Shown here in pieces: positions 1 through 8,763 of a stretch of DNA of 46,588 bases. Origin of the DNA: an uncultured Lachnospiraceae bacterium (GTDB lineage: Bacteria; Bacillota; Clostridia; Lachnospirales; Lachnospiraceae). The translations under genes and the position numbers were made by a program. The stretch's first letter is position 1. The number at the start of each line of letters is the position of its first letter. Where the stretch lies: assembly GCA_902761665.1 (NCBI GenBank), contig CACWLA010000001.1, positions 84,890-131,477 of the forward strand, given 5' to 3'. The notes under the pieces were generated by a model that saw nothing but the letters and a program-made list of their open reading frames with translations, was not told the origin of the DNA and ran no database searches.

Positions 1-559
1 GGGTCAGGACCGGTGCGGCATGTACGGACTTGAAAACGTCCAGATAAAGTGAGGCGATAAAGCGGCCGTCCGGGACCTGTGTGCAGGCAGCTTTTGCTTC
101 ACCGAACTGCAGCGTAAATTTGCTGTTTTTACTGTACGTATTGGGGGTAAGGGTAAAATTGACCCGTACGCATCCGGTCGTGCCGTCAAACGCCGTGAAG
201 GACCAGTCATACTCGTGCAGGAGGTCCGTTTCGGCCTTCAGCTGCTTCTCGAGCGCGTCGATCTTGCTGCTCATGGCCCACATCTGGTTCATGAGGCTGT
301 TTGCATTGTCGCTCAGGGTGCCGAGCTTCAGGTTCATGGACGAGATCTTGCCAAGGCTCATGGCGTTCCAAACGATCAGGACGATGATGAGGAGCCAGGG
401 GATGAATTCCGACGGCGCCGCCAGGCGGTGTTCGCGGTCGGTAGGGGTGCTGTCTTCGGAGACGGCCTTGTCAAGTCTCCGGCGGTAGCGGATGAAAATG
501 ATGATTCCGAGAATGACCGCGCAGAGCACGGGAATCAGAATAACGGCAAAACGTTTCAT
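1..559 (-). CDS. Membrane protein of unknown function, C-terminus cut by window edge
   Basis: Reading the minus strand from an ATG at 559 (GGAGGT about 8 bases upstream) gives at least 186 residues with no stop before the window edge. Visible parts are a first hydrophobic segment (residues 4-23), a basic and polar stretch, a second hydrophobic segment (51-68), a probable short coiled coil (about 75-115), and a beta-rich portion that would lie outside the membrane. The start is 30 bases downstream of the LytTR-domain gene on the same strand, so the two are probably co-transcribed. Small membrane proteins often follow LytTR regulators in Clostridia, but this one does not look like the usual DUF3021 partner. 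I do not recognise the family. The gene is certain; the function is not. Confidence 0.75.
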   Translation of the reverse strand, partial: MKRFAVILIPVLCAVILGIIIFIRYRRRLDKAVSEDSTPTDREHRLAAPSEFIPWLLIIVLIVWNAMSLGKISSMNLKLGTLSDNANSLMNQMWAMSSKIDALEKQLKAETDLLHEYDWSFTAFDGTTGCVRVNFTLTPNTYSKNSKFTLQFGEAKAACTQVPDGRFIASLYLDVFKSVHAAPVLT

Positions 560-589
560 GCTTAAATGACCTCCTTCGGCAGAGCGCCG

Positions 590-1039
590 TCAAATATGGA
601 AGAATTCACGGAAAGCTCCGTAATAGCTGCGGGTAACGTCGACGAGGGTCCCGTCGGACAGGGTCAGAACGAATTTCATGGAGAGGGAAGGGCGGATCTT
701 CTTCACGTGCTTCCGCGCGACGATCACCGAGTTGCTGACGCGGATGAAACGGTCCGGATCCAGTTCCGCGGCGATCCGGTACAGCGGATCGGAGCCTGCG
801 AAGACGCCGCTTTTCGCGTGCACGTCCACGTTGTGGCCGTAGCTCTCGATGAAAACGATCTCGTTCGCGGCGAGCTTCATGCGTTCTCCCTCGGCCGTGC
901 GCACGTCGAGAAAGACGCCGGGGGAGTCCGCTTCCGTAAGGACGTAGGGCGCAGTATCTTCGATCCCGATGCCGGCAGTCTCGAGTTCCTGCCGGACGGA
1001 TTCGTAATGCGCTTTGCTGATCTTGAGTCGGATCTTCAA
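590..1039 (-). CDS. LytTR-domain DNA-binding transcriptional regulator
   Basis: A 149-residue protein with an N-terminal region of about 45 residues and a C-terminal LytTR DNA-binding domain (about 46-149). The domain shows the typical succession: an IVFIESYGHNV-like strand, a Y/L-containing linker, then FIRVSNSVIVA and a later basic KKIRPSLS stretch. There is no receiver domain, so it belongs to the stand-alone LytTR class that controls adjacent membrane-protein genes and often its own operon. Translation starts at TTG 1039, eight bases after GGAAGGAG; no ATG fits. The product of 1-559 follows in the same transcription unit. A promoter with a 17-bp spacer lies just upstream (1072-1100). The family is sure; the target and signal are not known. 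Confidence 0.88.
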   Translation of the reverse strand: MKIRLKISKAHYESVRQELETAGIGIEDTAPYVLTEADSPGVFLDVRTAEGERMKLAANEIVFIESYGHNVDVHAKSGVFAGSDPLYRIAAELDPDRFIRVSNSVIVARKHVKKIRPSLSMKFVLTLSDGTLVDVTRSYYGAFREFFHI

Positions 1040-1071
1040 GGTCTGTCTCCTTCCTGTTTCGTTCTGAGGCT

Positions 1072-1100
1072 ACTGTAAGGGATGACGGAAAAAAAGGCAA
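1072..1100 (-). promoter_or_regulatory. Promoter of the LytTR operon
   Basis: On the minus strand TTGCCT (1095-1100) and TACAGT (1072-1077) are separated by exactly 17 bp and lie about 35-60 bases upstream of the TTG start. The match to sigma-A boxes is good but not perfect. Confidence 0.6.
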
Positions 1101-1187
1101 TAGGGTGTGCATGGCTTGCACGAAACACAGCACAGATTGCAGAAATAAGCGTGAAAAAGCCCCGCAGGCGGTCCGGACCGAACGTGG

Positions 1188-1353
1188 TCCCGCAGCCGGA
1201 CGAGTCCTTTCTCAGAGCGATTCGCTTCGCTCATATGCTCTTCGAAAGCACTGTCCGGGCTGCGGGACTCGTCTTTCGCAGCCGGACGTAAACTTTCTCG
1301 GAACGATTCACATTCGTTCAAATGTTCCTCGAAAGTTCAGTCCGGGCTGCGGG
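1188..1353. repeat. Two tandem copies of a long-hairpin repeat
   Basis: Copy A (1188-1267) opens with TCCCGCAGCCGGAC and closes with GTCCGGGCTGCGGGA. Copy B (1277-1353) opens with CGCAGCCGGAC and closes with GTCCGGGCTGCGGG. Each copy therefore folds into a long hairpin, and the two are related through their loops as well (CTTTCTC near the left arm, CTCTTCGAAAG or CTCGAAAG near the right arm). They fill most of the 384-base gap 1040-1423 between the LytTR gene promoter and the terminator of the lipoprotein gene. This looks like a dispersed palindromic (REP/MITE-like) repeat; no coding function is apparent. Confidence 0.6.
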
Positions 1354-1360
1354 AGTACAC

Positions 1361-1391
1361 AAAAAGGACTGCAGTTTTCTGCAGTCCTTTT
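1361..1391 (-). terminator. Intrinsic terminator of the PrsA-like lipoprotein gene
   Basis: Perfect 13-bp inverted repeat: AAAAGGACTGCAG (1362-1374) and CTGCAGTCCTTTT (1379-1391) with a four-base loop, lying 33 bases after the stop codon at 1424. Reading on the minus strand, the stem ends in a T run. Confidence 0.85.
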
Positions 1392-1423
1392 CGTGCAAGT
1401 CCGGGAGGATAAAGATACGGAGA

Positions 1424-2557
1424 TCATTTATCCGCGGCGGTCGCGGAAGGGGCTTCGGTAGAAGGAGCTTCGGTGGAAGGCGCTTCGGTGCTCGGCGCTT
1501 CAGTGGTCGGCGCAGCCGTCGTGGGCTTCGAGACGTAGGACGGTTCGACCGTCAGGTTCTTGAAGGCGCTCGTGACCTTGAAGGCCTTGGCCGCGTTCTG
1601 CCATCCCTTGTAGACTTCGTTGAAGGCTTCTTCCTGCTTCTCACGGGTCAGGGAGGCACGCTTCGTCTCGGCGCCGTCGGCATCGTCATCACTGATGCAG
1701 TACAGCACATACCAGCCAGCGTCCTGCTTGGAGATCTTGGACTCGCCGGTCTTCATGTCCTTGCCTTCGGTATAGAAGATGGACGTGGAAGAGGTATCGC
1801 TGTAGGCAAAGGTGGCTTCGCTGGCAGTCAGGTCGGACCATCTGCTCTTCACGTCTTCCCATTTGCCGTCCTTCAGCGAGGCAAGGATCAGGTTAGCCAG
1901 ATCCTCACCCTTGACCTGGCTGGCGTCTTCGGTGCTTTCCGTGCTTGCTGCCGTGGAGCTGGGCGCGGGAACCAGGACGTAGCCGATGCGGAAGCTCTTG
2001 CAGTCGTCTTCATTGATCTTGACGTCCGCAGCCTGCATCACGCCGTAGGCGACCTTGAAGGCCTTCACGCGCTTTTCAATATAGGCACGCATCTGCTTGT
2101 CGCCGGCTTCGCCGTCGGCAATGCCGGCCAGCTTGAAGAACTCGTCGGCGTAAACGTCGCGGATGTCTTCGATCACATGGTCGATCTTGTGATTGTCTTC
2201 ATCGGTCAGCTCGGCCGAGTACTCGCCGGCATGGTCCAGCAGCACGTAAGTCTGCAGGAATTCCGCCATGACGGTCTCCTTCAGGGTCTGCTCAAAGGTC
2301 TGCGTACGGACACCGCTGGCGATGGGCCAGATGTTGGTGATGCCGTAGTAGTAGCGATAAAGCATGCCCGTGTAGGATTCGGTGCTCCACTGGTTCATGC
2401 GCAGCCAGAAATTGGCTTCGTCCAGATAGGTGGTCTGGTCGCCGTAGGTGGCAGCAGCAGTGGTGCTGTATTTTTCAGGGGAAACACTGCTGCCGCAGCC
2501 GGTGCAAAGGACCAGGACGGCAAGGATCAGTGCTGCGATTCGAGAAATGTGCTTCAT
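1424..2557 (-). CDS. PrsA-like (peptidyl-prolyl isomerase type) lipoprotein
   Basis: A 377-residue exported lipoprotein. The N-terminus has a signal peptide ending in a lipobox-like LCTGC with the lipidated cysteine at about residue 21. The middle (about 35-210) is helical and charged, like the SurA/PrsA N-terminal chaperone region. Residues about 215-330 resemble a poorly conserved parvulin region (ISKQDAGWYVLYC). The C-terminus is a low-complexity tail with repeated STEAP units (about 349-372), probably a wall-spanning linker. It lies 82 bases downstream of mfd on the same strand, the usual position of this gene in Clostridia. A role as an extracytoplasmic folding factor follows from the family; key parvulin active-site residues are not clearly visible, so it may act only as a chaperone. 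Confidence 0.75.
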   Translation of the reverse strand: MKHISRIAALILAVLVLCTGCGSSVSPEKYSTTAAATYGDQTTYLDEANFWLRMNQWSTESYTGMLYRYYYGITNIWPIASGVRTQTFEQTLKETVMAEFLQTYVLLDHAGEYSAELTDEDNHKIDHVIEDIRDVYADEFFKLAGIADGEAGDKQMRAYIEKRVKAFKVAYGVMQAADVKINEDDCKSFRIGYVLVPAPSSTAASTESTEDASQVKGEDLANLILASLKDGKWEDVKSRWSDLTASEATFAYSDTSSTSIFYTEGKDMKTGESKISKQDAGWYVLYCISDDDADGAETKRASLTREKQEEAFNEVYKGWQNAAKAFKVTSAFKNLTVEPSYVSKPTTAAPTTEAPSTEAPSTEAPSTEAPSATAADK

Positions 2558-2639
2558 GACACAACCTCCGTAAAAACATTAGCCGCTCTATTATAGGAGT
2601 TTTCCCGCGGCTTCGCAAGAGTTTTTTCGTGAATATTCC

Positions 2640-5600
2640 TTAAAATTTACCCGCTTCCGCCGTGATCAGCTGCTGCAGGAGCTCGTCGGCCTTCATCAGC
2701 AGGGCGTCTGCGGTCGGCGCTTCGCCCGGTTTCAGGCGCTGCTGGAGGACGGGCGTCTCTCCGGCAGCCAGTCTGACCGTGCCGCGGGAGTCCTGCGCGA
2801 GGCGGATGAGCGCCTGCGGATCCACCGGTGCTTCCTTCAGCATCGTAAAGCGCAGCTCATTCGCATCCCCCGCGATCTCCGTGACGTAGGCGCCGTGCGC
2901 CTCTGCCCGGAGGAGGGCGATCTTCAGCAGGTGGTCCACCGGTTTCGGCAGGGAACCGAAACGGTCGATCAGCTCATCGAGCATGTCTTCGTAGTCGCTC
3001 CGGCTGCCGATGCCGGCAATGCGGCGGTAGATATCCATCTTCTGGCTCTCGTTGCGGATGTACGAGGCAGGAATGTTGGCATCCATGGAAAGGTCTACGG
3101 AAGTATCGAAGGAGAATTCCTTCGCTTCGCCGCGCTCCTCACGTACGGCCGCGCCGAGCATCTTGCTGTAGAGTTCGTAGCCGACAGCTTCCATGTGGCC
3201 ATGCTGCTCCGCGCCCAGAAGGTTCCCGGCACCGCGAATCTCCAGATCGCGCATGGAGATGCGGACGCCCGAGCCGAGTTCCGTGTAGTCCCGGATCGCC
3301 TGCAGGCGCTTTTCCGCGACTTCCTTGAGCAGGCGCCCGCCCTTATAAAAGAGGAAGGCATAGGCGGTGCGGTTGGAGCGGCCGACACGCCCTCTCAGCT
3401 GGTAGAGCTGCGAAAGGCCGAAACGGTCGGAATCCGCGATGATGATGGTGTTGACGTTCGGGATGTCCAGCCCGGTTTCGATGATCGTCGTCGAGACCAG
3501 CACGTCGATGCTGCCGGAGACGAAGTCGTACATGATCTGTTCGAGTTCGCGCTCCTTCATCTGCCCGTGGGCGTAGGCGACCGATGCATCCGGCGCCAGT
3601 TCCTGCACGTGTGCGGCAACTTCGGTGATATTTCTTACTTTATTGGAAACGTAGTAGACCTGGCCGCCGCGGGCAAGCTCGCGGGCGATGGCCTCCCGGA
3701 CGATCTCATCGTTGTATTCCGCAACGTACGTCTGGATGGGCACGCGGTCCATGGGCGGCTCCTCGAGGAGGCTCATGTCGCGGATCCCGATGAGGCTCAT
3801 GTGGAGGGTCCGCGGGATGGGCGTCGCAGTCAGGGACAGAACGCCCACGTTTTCCTTCAGTTTCTTGATCTTTTCCTTGTCGGCAACGCCGAAGCGCTGT
3901 TCCTCATCGATGATGAGAAGGCCGAGATCCTTAAAGGAAACGTCCTGCGAGAGCAGGCGGTGCGTTCCGATGACGACGTCCACGCCGCCGCGCCTGAGTT
4001 CGCTCACGACGCGCTTCTGCTCGGCAGGCGAACGGAAGCGGGAGAGGAGCGCCACGCGCACCGGATAGTTCTTCATCCGCTCGGCGAAGGTCTGGTAATG
4101 CTGCTGCGCGAGAATGGTGGTCGGGACAAGGTAGGCAACCTGCTTCGATTCCTGTACGGCCTTGAAAGCGGCACGGAGTGCGATCTCGGTCTTGCCGAAG
4201 CCGACGTCGCCGCAGATCAGACGGTCCATGACTTTGCCGGCTTCCATGTCATTTTTCACTGCTTCTATGGCTTTAAGCTGGTCTTCGGTCTCTTCGTAAG
4301 GAAATTGTTCCTCGAATTCCTTCTGCCAGACGGTATCGGGTTCGTAAACATAGCCCGTCGCCTGCGCGCGGGCGGCATAGAGCCGGACCAGGTCCTTCGC
4401 GATGTCCGCGACGGCTTTTTTCACCCGTGTCTTTGTCTTCTGCCACTCGGCGCCGCCGAGACGGTTCAGGACCGGCGGCGGATCTGCATCCGCGGAAGCA
4501 TATTTTTCGATGCGGTTCATCTGCGTCACGGGGGCGTACAGATTGCCGCCGTCCTTGTAGCTGATCTTGAAATAATCCCGCTCGATGTTGTCGACGATCT
4601 TCTTCTCAATGCCGCAGTAGATGCCGAGGCCGTGGTCCTCGTGGATCACGTAGTCGCCGACGGACAGGTCGCTCACGCTGCTGACACGGGCACCGCCCTT
4701 CGAAAAGGTGCGGCGCTTTTTATTCTGACGCCGCCCGAAGACGTCGCTTTCGGAGAGCACCGAGAACTTCAGCGAAGGGTAGGCGAAGCTCTTGTGGATG
4801 CTGCCGTAGGTAACGAGGATCTGGCCGGGCATCACTTCCCGGTCCGGCGCCTCCGCGTAGAAGGCGTTCAGTTCGTATTCCGCAAGGTCGCGGGCAAGGC
4901 GCTCCGCTCTCGCGCGTGAACTGCACATCAGAACGGTGCAGGTCTTTTCCTTTTTCGCTTTCTCCAGGTCCTTGATCAGCAGGTCAAAATGTCCCGCGTA
5001 GGAAGGCAGCGAGCGCGCGTCCACGTGGTCGTGGAGACCGGCCGGCACCGGATCGTCCCGGTAGTCGAGCCCGGTCAGGATCAGGGTGTGCGGGCGGTCG
5101 AGCGCTTTCATCAGCGTCCGGGTATCGTGCAGCACCGGGAAGTGCGGGATCTCCGCCCCTTCCGCCTTCGCGCTTTCGATCCGCCGCAGGATGCTTTCCT
5201 GATACTCCTTCGCCACGGCTTCCGTGCGGTCCTTGATGCGCGCGGGTTCGTCCAGGACCAGGCAGTCGTCCCAGGCGACGTAGTCCAGAAGGCAGCCGGC
5301 TTCGTCGCCGCTTTCGGCGGCGGGGTAGACCGACAGGCTTTCCAGATTTTCAACGGAGCGCTGGCTGACCGGGTCGAAACTGCGGATCGCATCGATCTCG
5401 TCGTCCCAGAACTCCACACGGACCGGGTTCTCCTCCGTGAGCGGGTAAATGTCCAGGATGCCGCCGCGCACGGCGAATTCCCCGGGCATGTCGACGACTT
5501 CGGTACGGATGAAGCCGAGACCGGAAAGTTTTCGTGCAAGGTCTGACAGGTCGTGGACGCCGCCGGCTTCGAGCCGGATGACGTTCTTCTTTAGATAAGC

Positions 5601-5993
5601 TGGCGAGGACAGACGGTCCAGAAGTGCGTCGGCCGTGGTGACCACGAAGGCGTTTTCCTGCTCCAGCAGATGCTTCAGGACCAGCATGCGCTCGCGGGCA
5701 AGGAGGGAGCCGGAAACGTCCGCGCCCCAGAAGAGGAGATCCCGCGCCGGATAGAGTGAGGGCGAGAGCGAAAGGAAGGCTGCCGCATCCTCATAGAGTT
5801 CCTTCGCACGGATCTCGTTGTAGGTCAGCACGAGCACGCGCTTATAGCCGCTGCACAGCTCCGCCGTAAGATGCATGAGCTGCGTATCGACGTTTCCGGA
5901 CAGGCAAAGAGGAGCCCTTCCTTCCCGAAGGGCCCCGCACCATTCCCTGTAGGCTGACGATTTTGTCAGCGGATTCCGAAAATACTTTGCCAT
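2640..5993 (-). CDS. mfd: Transcription-repair coupling factor Mfd
   Basis: 1117 residues, close to the usual 1100-1170. Mfd removes RNA polymerase stalled at DNA lesions and recruits UvrA. In order: UvrB-like N-terminal modules (about 1-350), the RNA-polymerase interaction (CarD-like) domain with LSVGDYVIHEDHGLGIY (about 441-510), a RecG-like superfamily 2 translocase with Walker A GDVGFGKT (about 594-601) and the DEEQ box (about 695), the QLRGRVGRS helicase motif VI, and the C-terminal TRCF domain (about 960-1090). The start ATG at 5993 follows a leader that holds a GCGGGG/CCCCGC hairpin (6014-6030) and the promoter at 6048-6076. The PrsA-like gene follows it. No truncation is seen. Confidence 0.97.
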   Translation of the reverse strand: MAKYFRNPLTKSSAYREWCGALREGRAPLCLSGNVDTQLMHLTAELCSGYKRVLVLTYNEIRAKELYEDAAAFLSLSPSLYPARDLLFWGADVSGSLLARERMLVLKHLLEQENAFVVTTADALLDRLSSPAYLKKNVIRLEAGGVHDLSDLARKLSGLGFIRTEVVDMPGEFAVRGGILDIYPLTEENPVRVEFWDDEIDAIRSFDPVSQRSVENLESLSVYPAAESGDEAGCLLDYVAWDDCLVLDEPARIKDRTEAVAKEYQESILRRIESAKAEGAEIPHFPVLHDTRTLMKALDRPHTLILTGLDYRDDPVPAGLHDHVDARSLPSYAGHFDLLIKDLEKAKKEKTCTVLMCSSRARAERLARDLAEYELNAFYAEAPDREVMPGQILVTYGSIHKSFAYPSLKFSVLSESDVFGRRQNKKRRTFSKGGARVSSVSDLSVGDYVIHEDHGLGIYCGIEKKIVDNIERDYFKISYKDGGNLYAPVTQMNRIEKYASADADPPPVLNRLGGAEWQKTKTRVKKAVADIAKDLVRLYAARAQATGYVYEPDTVWQKEFEEQFPYEETEDQLKAIEAVKNDMEAGKVMDRLICGDVGFGKTEIALRAAFKAVQESKQVAYLVPTTILAQQHYQTFAERMKNYPVRVALLSRFRSPAEQKRVVSELRRGGVDVVIGTHRLLSQDVSFKDLGLLIIDEEQRFGVADKEKIKKLKENVGVLSLTATPIPRTLHMSLIGIRDMSLLEEPPMDRVPIQTYVAEYNDEIVREAIARELARGGQVYYVSNKVRNITEVAAHVQELAPDASVAYAHGQMKERELEQIMYDFVSGSIDVLVSTTIIETGLDIPNVNTIIIADSDRFGLSQLYQLRGRVGRSNRTAYAFLFYKGGRLLKEVAEKRLQAIRDYTELGSGVRISMRDLEIRGAGNLLGAEQHGHMEAVGYELYSKMLGAAVREERGEAKEFSFDTSVDLSMDANIPASYIRNESQKMDIYRRIAGIGSRSDYEDMLDELIDRFGSLPKPVDHLLKIALLRAEAHGAYVTEIAGDANELRFTMLKEAPVDPQALIRLAQDSRGTVRLAAGETPVLQQRLKPGEAPTADALLMKADELLQQLITAEAGKF

Positions 5994-6047
5994 GTGACCT
6001 TTTCCGGCCGTGCGCGGGGTCAGGCCCCGCTGCGCGGCTGCTCCGCA

Positions 6048-6076
6048 AATATATCATAAGAAGAGCGGCGGCGCAA
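6048..6076 (-). promoter_or_regulatory. Promoter of mfd
   Basis: Minus-strand boxes TTGCGC (6071-6076) and TATATT (6048-6053) are separated by exactly 17 bp, about 55 bases upstream of the mfd start. Confidence 0.65.
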
Positions 6077-6132
6077 GAAAAGAAAACGGAAAATCCGCCT
6101 TTTCAAAAGCCTGCGGAATTTTTTTAAGAATC

Positions 6133-6165
6133 TTCAATCTTTCTTCAATCCTGCCCCGGCATAAT
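6133..6165 (+). promoter_or_regulatory. Direct-repeat operator and -10 box of the Cthe_2159-like gene
   Basis: TTCAATC occurs at 6133-6139 and again at 6144-6150, an exact 11-bp period as bound by OmpR/PhoB-type regulators. CATAAT (6160-6165) follows with the second repeat in the -35 position, as in activator-dependent promoters. The same arrangement precedes the gene at 11535. A binding site for the response regulator encoded at 9543 is inferred. Confidence 0.55.
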
Positions 6166-6220
6166 GAGCGCGTAAACGGAAGAGAAATATGCTTCCGGAC
6201 AGCAAAGGAGTACCAAAGCA

Positions 6221-7972
6221 ATGAAAAAAATGATCTCACTGATACTTACGATAATGATGATCCTGTCGCTTGCGGCCTGCGGCGGCGCGGAGAAAGGAAG
6301 CAGCGCTTCGAACGCTTCAGCCGGAACGGACAGCTCGTCCGCGGCCAGCGTTTCTCCCGGAAGCACCTCGGCGGAGACCGAAGCCGACGTCCCGGATCCG
6401 GTCACGGATACTGACATCACGGCCGAGGAAGCGACGGGGGATTTCTCCCTGACGACGGAGGACGGCGCGTTCACGCAGGAGGGCAGCATCTATACGGTCA
6501 CCGCGGCCGGGACTTACGTCCTTACGGGCCTTCTGGAAGGGCAGATCCTCGTGGAAGCCGGTGAGGACGACGAGGTCGTCCTGGAACTTTCCGGCACCAC
6601 GGTCACGTACGGCAAGGATTCCCCCATCAAGATCCTCTCCGCCGGCAACGTGGACATCTCCGCGAAGAAAGATACGGAAAACGTGATCAATGATACCCGG
6701 AGCGAGCAGACTTCGGACGATGAATCCCAGGGCGGCGGTGCGATCTATGCGAAGTGCGACCTGAAGCTGAAAGGCAGCGGCACCCTGGTCGTGAACGCGG
6801 GCTATAACAACGGCATCCACACCACCGACGACCTGAAGATCCAGAAACTTTCCCTGAAGGTCACGGCCGTTGACAATGCCCTTAAGGGCAACGATTCCAT
6901 TACCATCCTGAGCGGCACGGTCGTCGCGATCTCGACGAAGGGCGACGGCATCAAGACGAAGAACACCGACACGAACAAGAACGGCGTCACCAGAGGCGAC
7001 GTCACCGTCACCGGCGGATCCCTCGCGGTCTACGCGGCGGGCGACGGCATCCAGGCGGCACACGATTTTACGATGGCCGCCGGGGAAGACGGCACGGCAC
7101 CGACGCTCGTCATCTACACCGGTTCCTACAGCGGCTATACCGCTTCCGATGCCTCCGTCGATTCCTACAAGGGCGTCAAGGTGCAGAACGAACTGAACAT
7201 CGAGGCCGGAGAGATCACCGTAAAGAGCTATGACGACGGCCTCCATGCCGATTACGGCACGGCTTTCGACGACGGCACAAAAGGCCAGGGGACCATCAAC
7301 ATTTCCGGCGGCACCGTGAACCTGAACGTCTACTCGCCGGAAGGCAAGACCGCCGGCGGCCAGATGGGAGCCGGCTGGGGCGGAAAAGGCGGCCGCGGCG
7401 GCTGGGGAGGCCAGGGCGGCTGGGGAGGTCAGCAGACCGTCTCCGGCGCGGACGGCATCCACGCTGATTACATGCTGAACATCAGCGGCGGCACGATCAA
7501 TATCGACAGCGCCTACGAAGGCCTTGAAGCCAACGTGATCAACATCTCCGGCGGCAGCAGCACCGTAGCGGCAAACGACGACGGCGTGAATGCCACCAAG
7601 GGCGTGACCAGCCCGCAGATCAACGTGAGCGGCGGGTACCTGGACGTTGCGGTCGCCCCGAACGGCGACGTGGACGGCATCGACAGCAACGGGACCTACA
7701 CCCAGACCGGCGGCGTGGTCATCACCAGAGGCCCGGCTAGCGCGCAGGCAGCGGCGATCGACGCCGACGGCTCGGTCAAGGTGACCGGCGGTACGCTGAT
7801 CATCCTCGGCTACGGCCGGATCAGCATCGGCAGCGGCGTGGAAAGTTACTCCCTGTCCCTGCATTCCGCTGGAATGCACACGGTTACCGTTGACGGCACG
7901 AAATATGAATTTACCAACGCATCAGCTTACGGACAGACCACTGTCGTGAGCAGCGTGAAGGTATCCGACTGA
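6221..7972 (+). CDS. Cthe_2159-like carbohydrate-binding (DUF4353) lipoprotein
   Basis: A 583-residue surface lipoprotein: signal peptide with lipobox LAAC (lipidated Cys20), a Ser/Thr/Ala-rich linker (about 21-70), then a long repetitive beta-helix region with recurring DGI/DGLH/GDGI and NISGGT turns, typical of Cthe_2159-like proteins, which bind acidic polysaccharide and calcium. A Gly/Trp-rich insert (about 380-406) interrupts the helix. It is the first gene of a plus-strand block; the VTC-domain gene follows after 33 bases. AAAGGAG lies ten bases before the ATG. The repeat element at 6133 suggests control by the local two-component system. The fold and family are well supported; the ligand is not known. 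Confidence 0.88.
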   Translation: MKKMISLILTIMMILSLAACGGAEKGSSASNASAGTDSSSAASVSPGSTSAETEADVPDPVTDTDITAEEATGDFSLTTEDGAFTQEGSIYTVTAAGTYVLTGLLEGQILVEAGEDDEVVLELSGTTVTYGKDSPIKILSAGNVDISAKKDTENVINDTRSEQTSDDESQGGGAIYAKCDLKLKGSGTLVVNAGYNNGIHTTDDLKIQKLSLKVTAVDNALKGNDSITILSGTVVAISTKGDGIKTKNTDTNKNGVTRGDVTVTGGSLAVYAAGDGIQAAHDFTMAAGEDGTAPTLVIYTGSYSGYTASDASVDSYKGVKVQNELNIEAGEITVKSYDDGLHADYGTAFDDGTKGQGTINISGGTVNLNVYSPEGKTAGGQMGAGWGGKGGRGGWGGQGGWGGQQTVSGADGIHADYMLNISGGTINIDSAYEGLEANVINISGGSSTVAANDDGVNATKGVTSPQINVSGGYLDVAVAPNGDVDGIDSNGTYTQTGGVVITRGPASAQAAAIDADGSVKVTGGTLIILGYGRISIGSGVESYSLSLHSAGMHTVTVDGTKYEFTNASAYGQTTVVSSVKVSD

Positions 7973-8005
7973 TGAAAGAAGCCCCGTCGGGGCGGAGGTG
8001 AGAAG

Positions 8006-8704
8006 ATGAGCATCAACGTGATGAAACGATATGAAATGAAATATCTGCTGAACGCCGAACAGACGGCCTTCCTCCGGGAAAAGCTGAAAGGGCACATGGA
8101 GCCCGACGAATACGGCCGCAGCACGATCGCATCGCTTTACTACGATACGCCGGACAGACGGCTGATCCGGGCGAGCCTTGAGAAACCCATGTTCAAGGAA
8201 AAGCTCCGCCTCCGCTCCTACGGGCCGGCAGACGGGACGAAGCCGGTCTACCTGGAACTGAAGAGAAAGGCTTACGGCATCGTCTACAAGCGGCGGATCG
8301 AAACGAGCCTTCCGGACGTGGACAGGTTCTTCGCGGGAGAAAGAAACATTTGTGCCTGCGGCCAGATCGACCGGGAACTTGCAGCGTTCCGCGACCACTA
8401 TCAAACCCTTGAACCTTCCTGCATGATCGTTTACGAGCGCACGGCCTATAAGGAAACGGAAGGCGACCTGCGCCTTACGATCGACGAAAACCCGCGCTAC
8501 CGCATGGACAGCCTGAACCTTGCGGATCTTGACAAAGGCACCCTGCTGCTCCCTCCGGGACATACGATTCTCGAAATCAAGGTCCAGGAAGCCGTTCCGC
8601 TCTGGCTCGCGGAGATCATCTCCGCCGGGCGGATCGCAAAGAGCAGCTTCTCAAAATACGGCGAGGCGTACTGCCGGGAAACCTTCCCGGCGAGGACGGC
8701 CTGA
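8006..8704 (+). CDS. VTC-domain (polyphosphate polymerase type) protein
   Basis: 232 residues, an isolated VTC domain of the triphosphate tunnel metalloenzyme superfamily. The expected basic and acidic tunnel residues are visible in order: RYEMKYLL near the N-terminus (about 8-15), SLYYDT (about 46), KLRLRSYG (about 69), YLELKRK (about 88), YERTAY (about 144), LRLTIDE (about 155), ILEIKV (about 188) and a closing SKYG (about 216). In yeast Vtc4 such residues bind ATP and polyphosphate and make polyphosphate; this activity is inferred here. There is no SPX domain and no membrane segment, so membrane anchoring probably comes from the DUF4956 protein encoded next. The ATG follows GGAGGTGAG. Confidence 0.88.
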   Translation: MSINVMKRYEMKYLLNAEQTAFLREKLKGHMEPDEYGRSTIASLYYDTPDRRLIRASLEKPMFKEKLRLRSYGPADGTKPVYLELKRKAYGIVYKRRIETSLPDVDRFFAGERNICACGQIDRELAAFRDHYQTLEPSCMIVYERTAYKETEGDLRLTIDENPRYRMDSLNLADLDKGTLLLPPGHTILEIKVQEAVPLWLAEIISAGRIAKSSFSKYGEAYCRETFPARTA

Positions 8705-8712
8705 CGGACAGC

Positions 8713-8741
8713 CTCCGCCGCCTTCACAAGGGGCGGCGGAG
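8713..8741 (+). other. GC-rich hairpin between VTC and DUF4956 genes
   Basis: CTCCGCCGCC (8713-8722) pairs perfectly with GGCGGCGGAG (8732-8741). No T run follows, so it is more likely an mRNA-processing or stability element than a terminator. Confidence 0.5.
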
Positions 8742-8763
8742 AAATGAAAGGAGAAAGAAAGCA

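Noticed and set aside
1322-2596. 424-codon plus-strand frame opposite the PrsA-like lipoprotein gene
   Set aside because: The minus-strand protein has a signal peptide, lipobox and terminator; the plus-strand frame has none of these and runs through the terminator hairpin.
2895-4919. 674-codon reading frame on the plus strand opposite mfd
   Set aside because: It lies entirely within the well-supported mfd gene; long antisense frames are expected at this GC content. It has no binding site and its composition (many His, Asp, Val) is that of a reverse-strand shadow.
7360-7440. CRISPR-like or microsatellite repeat in the Gly/Trp-rich stretch
   Set aside because: The repeats are short, in frame and code for GGWGGQ-type units; they are protein low complexity, not spacers and repeats.
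6317-7879. 520-codon minus-strand frame opposite the Cthe_2159-like gene
   Set aside because: Shadow of a repetitive gene; the apparent repeats mirror the repeats on the coding strand.
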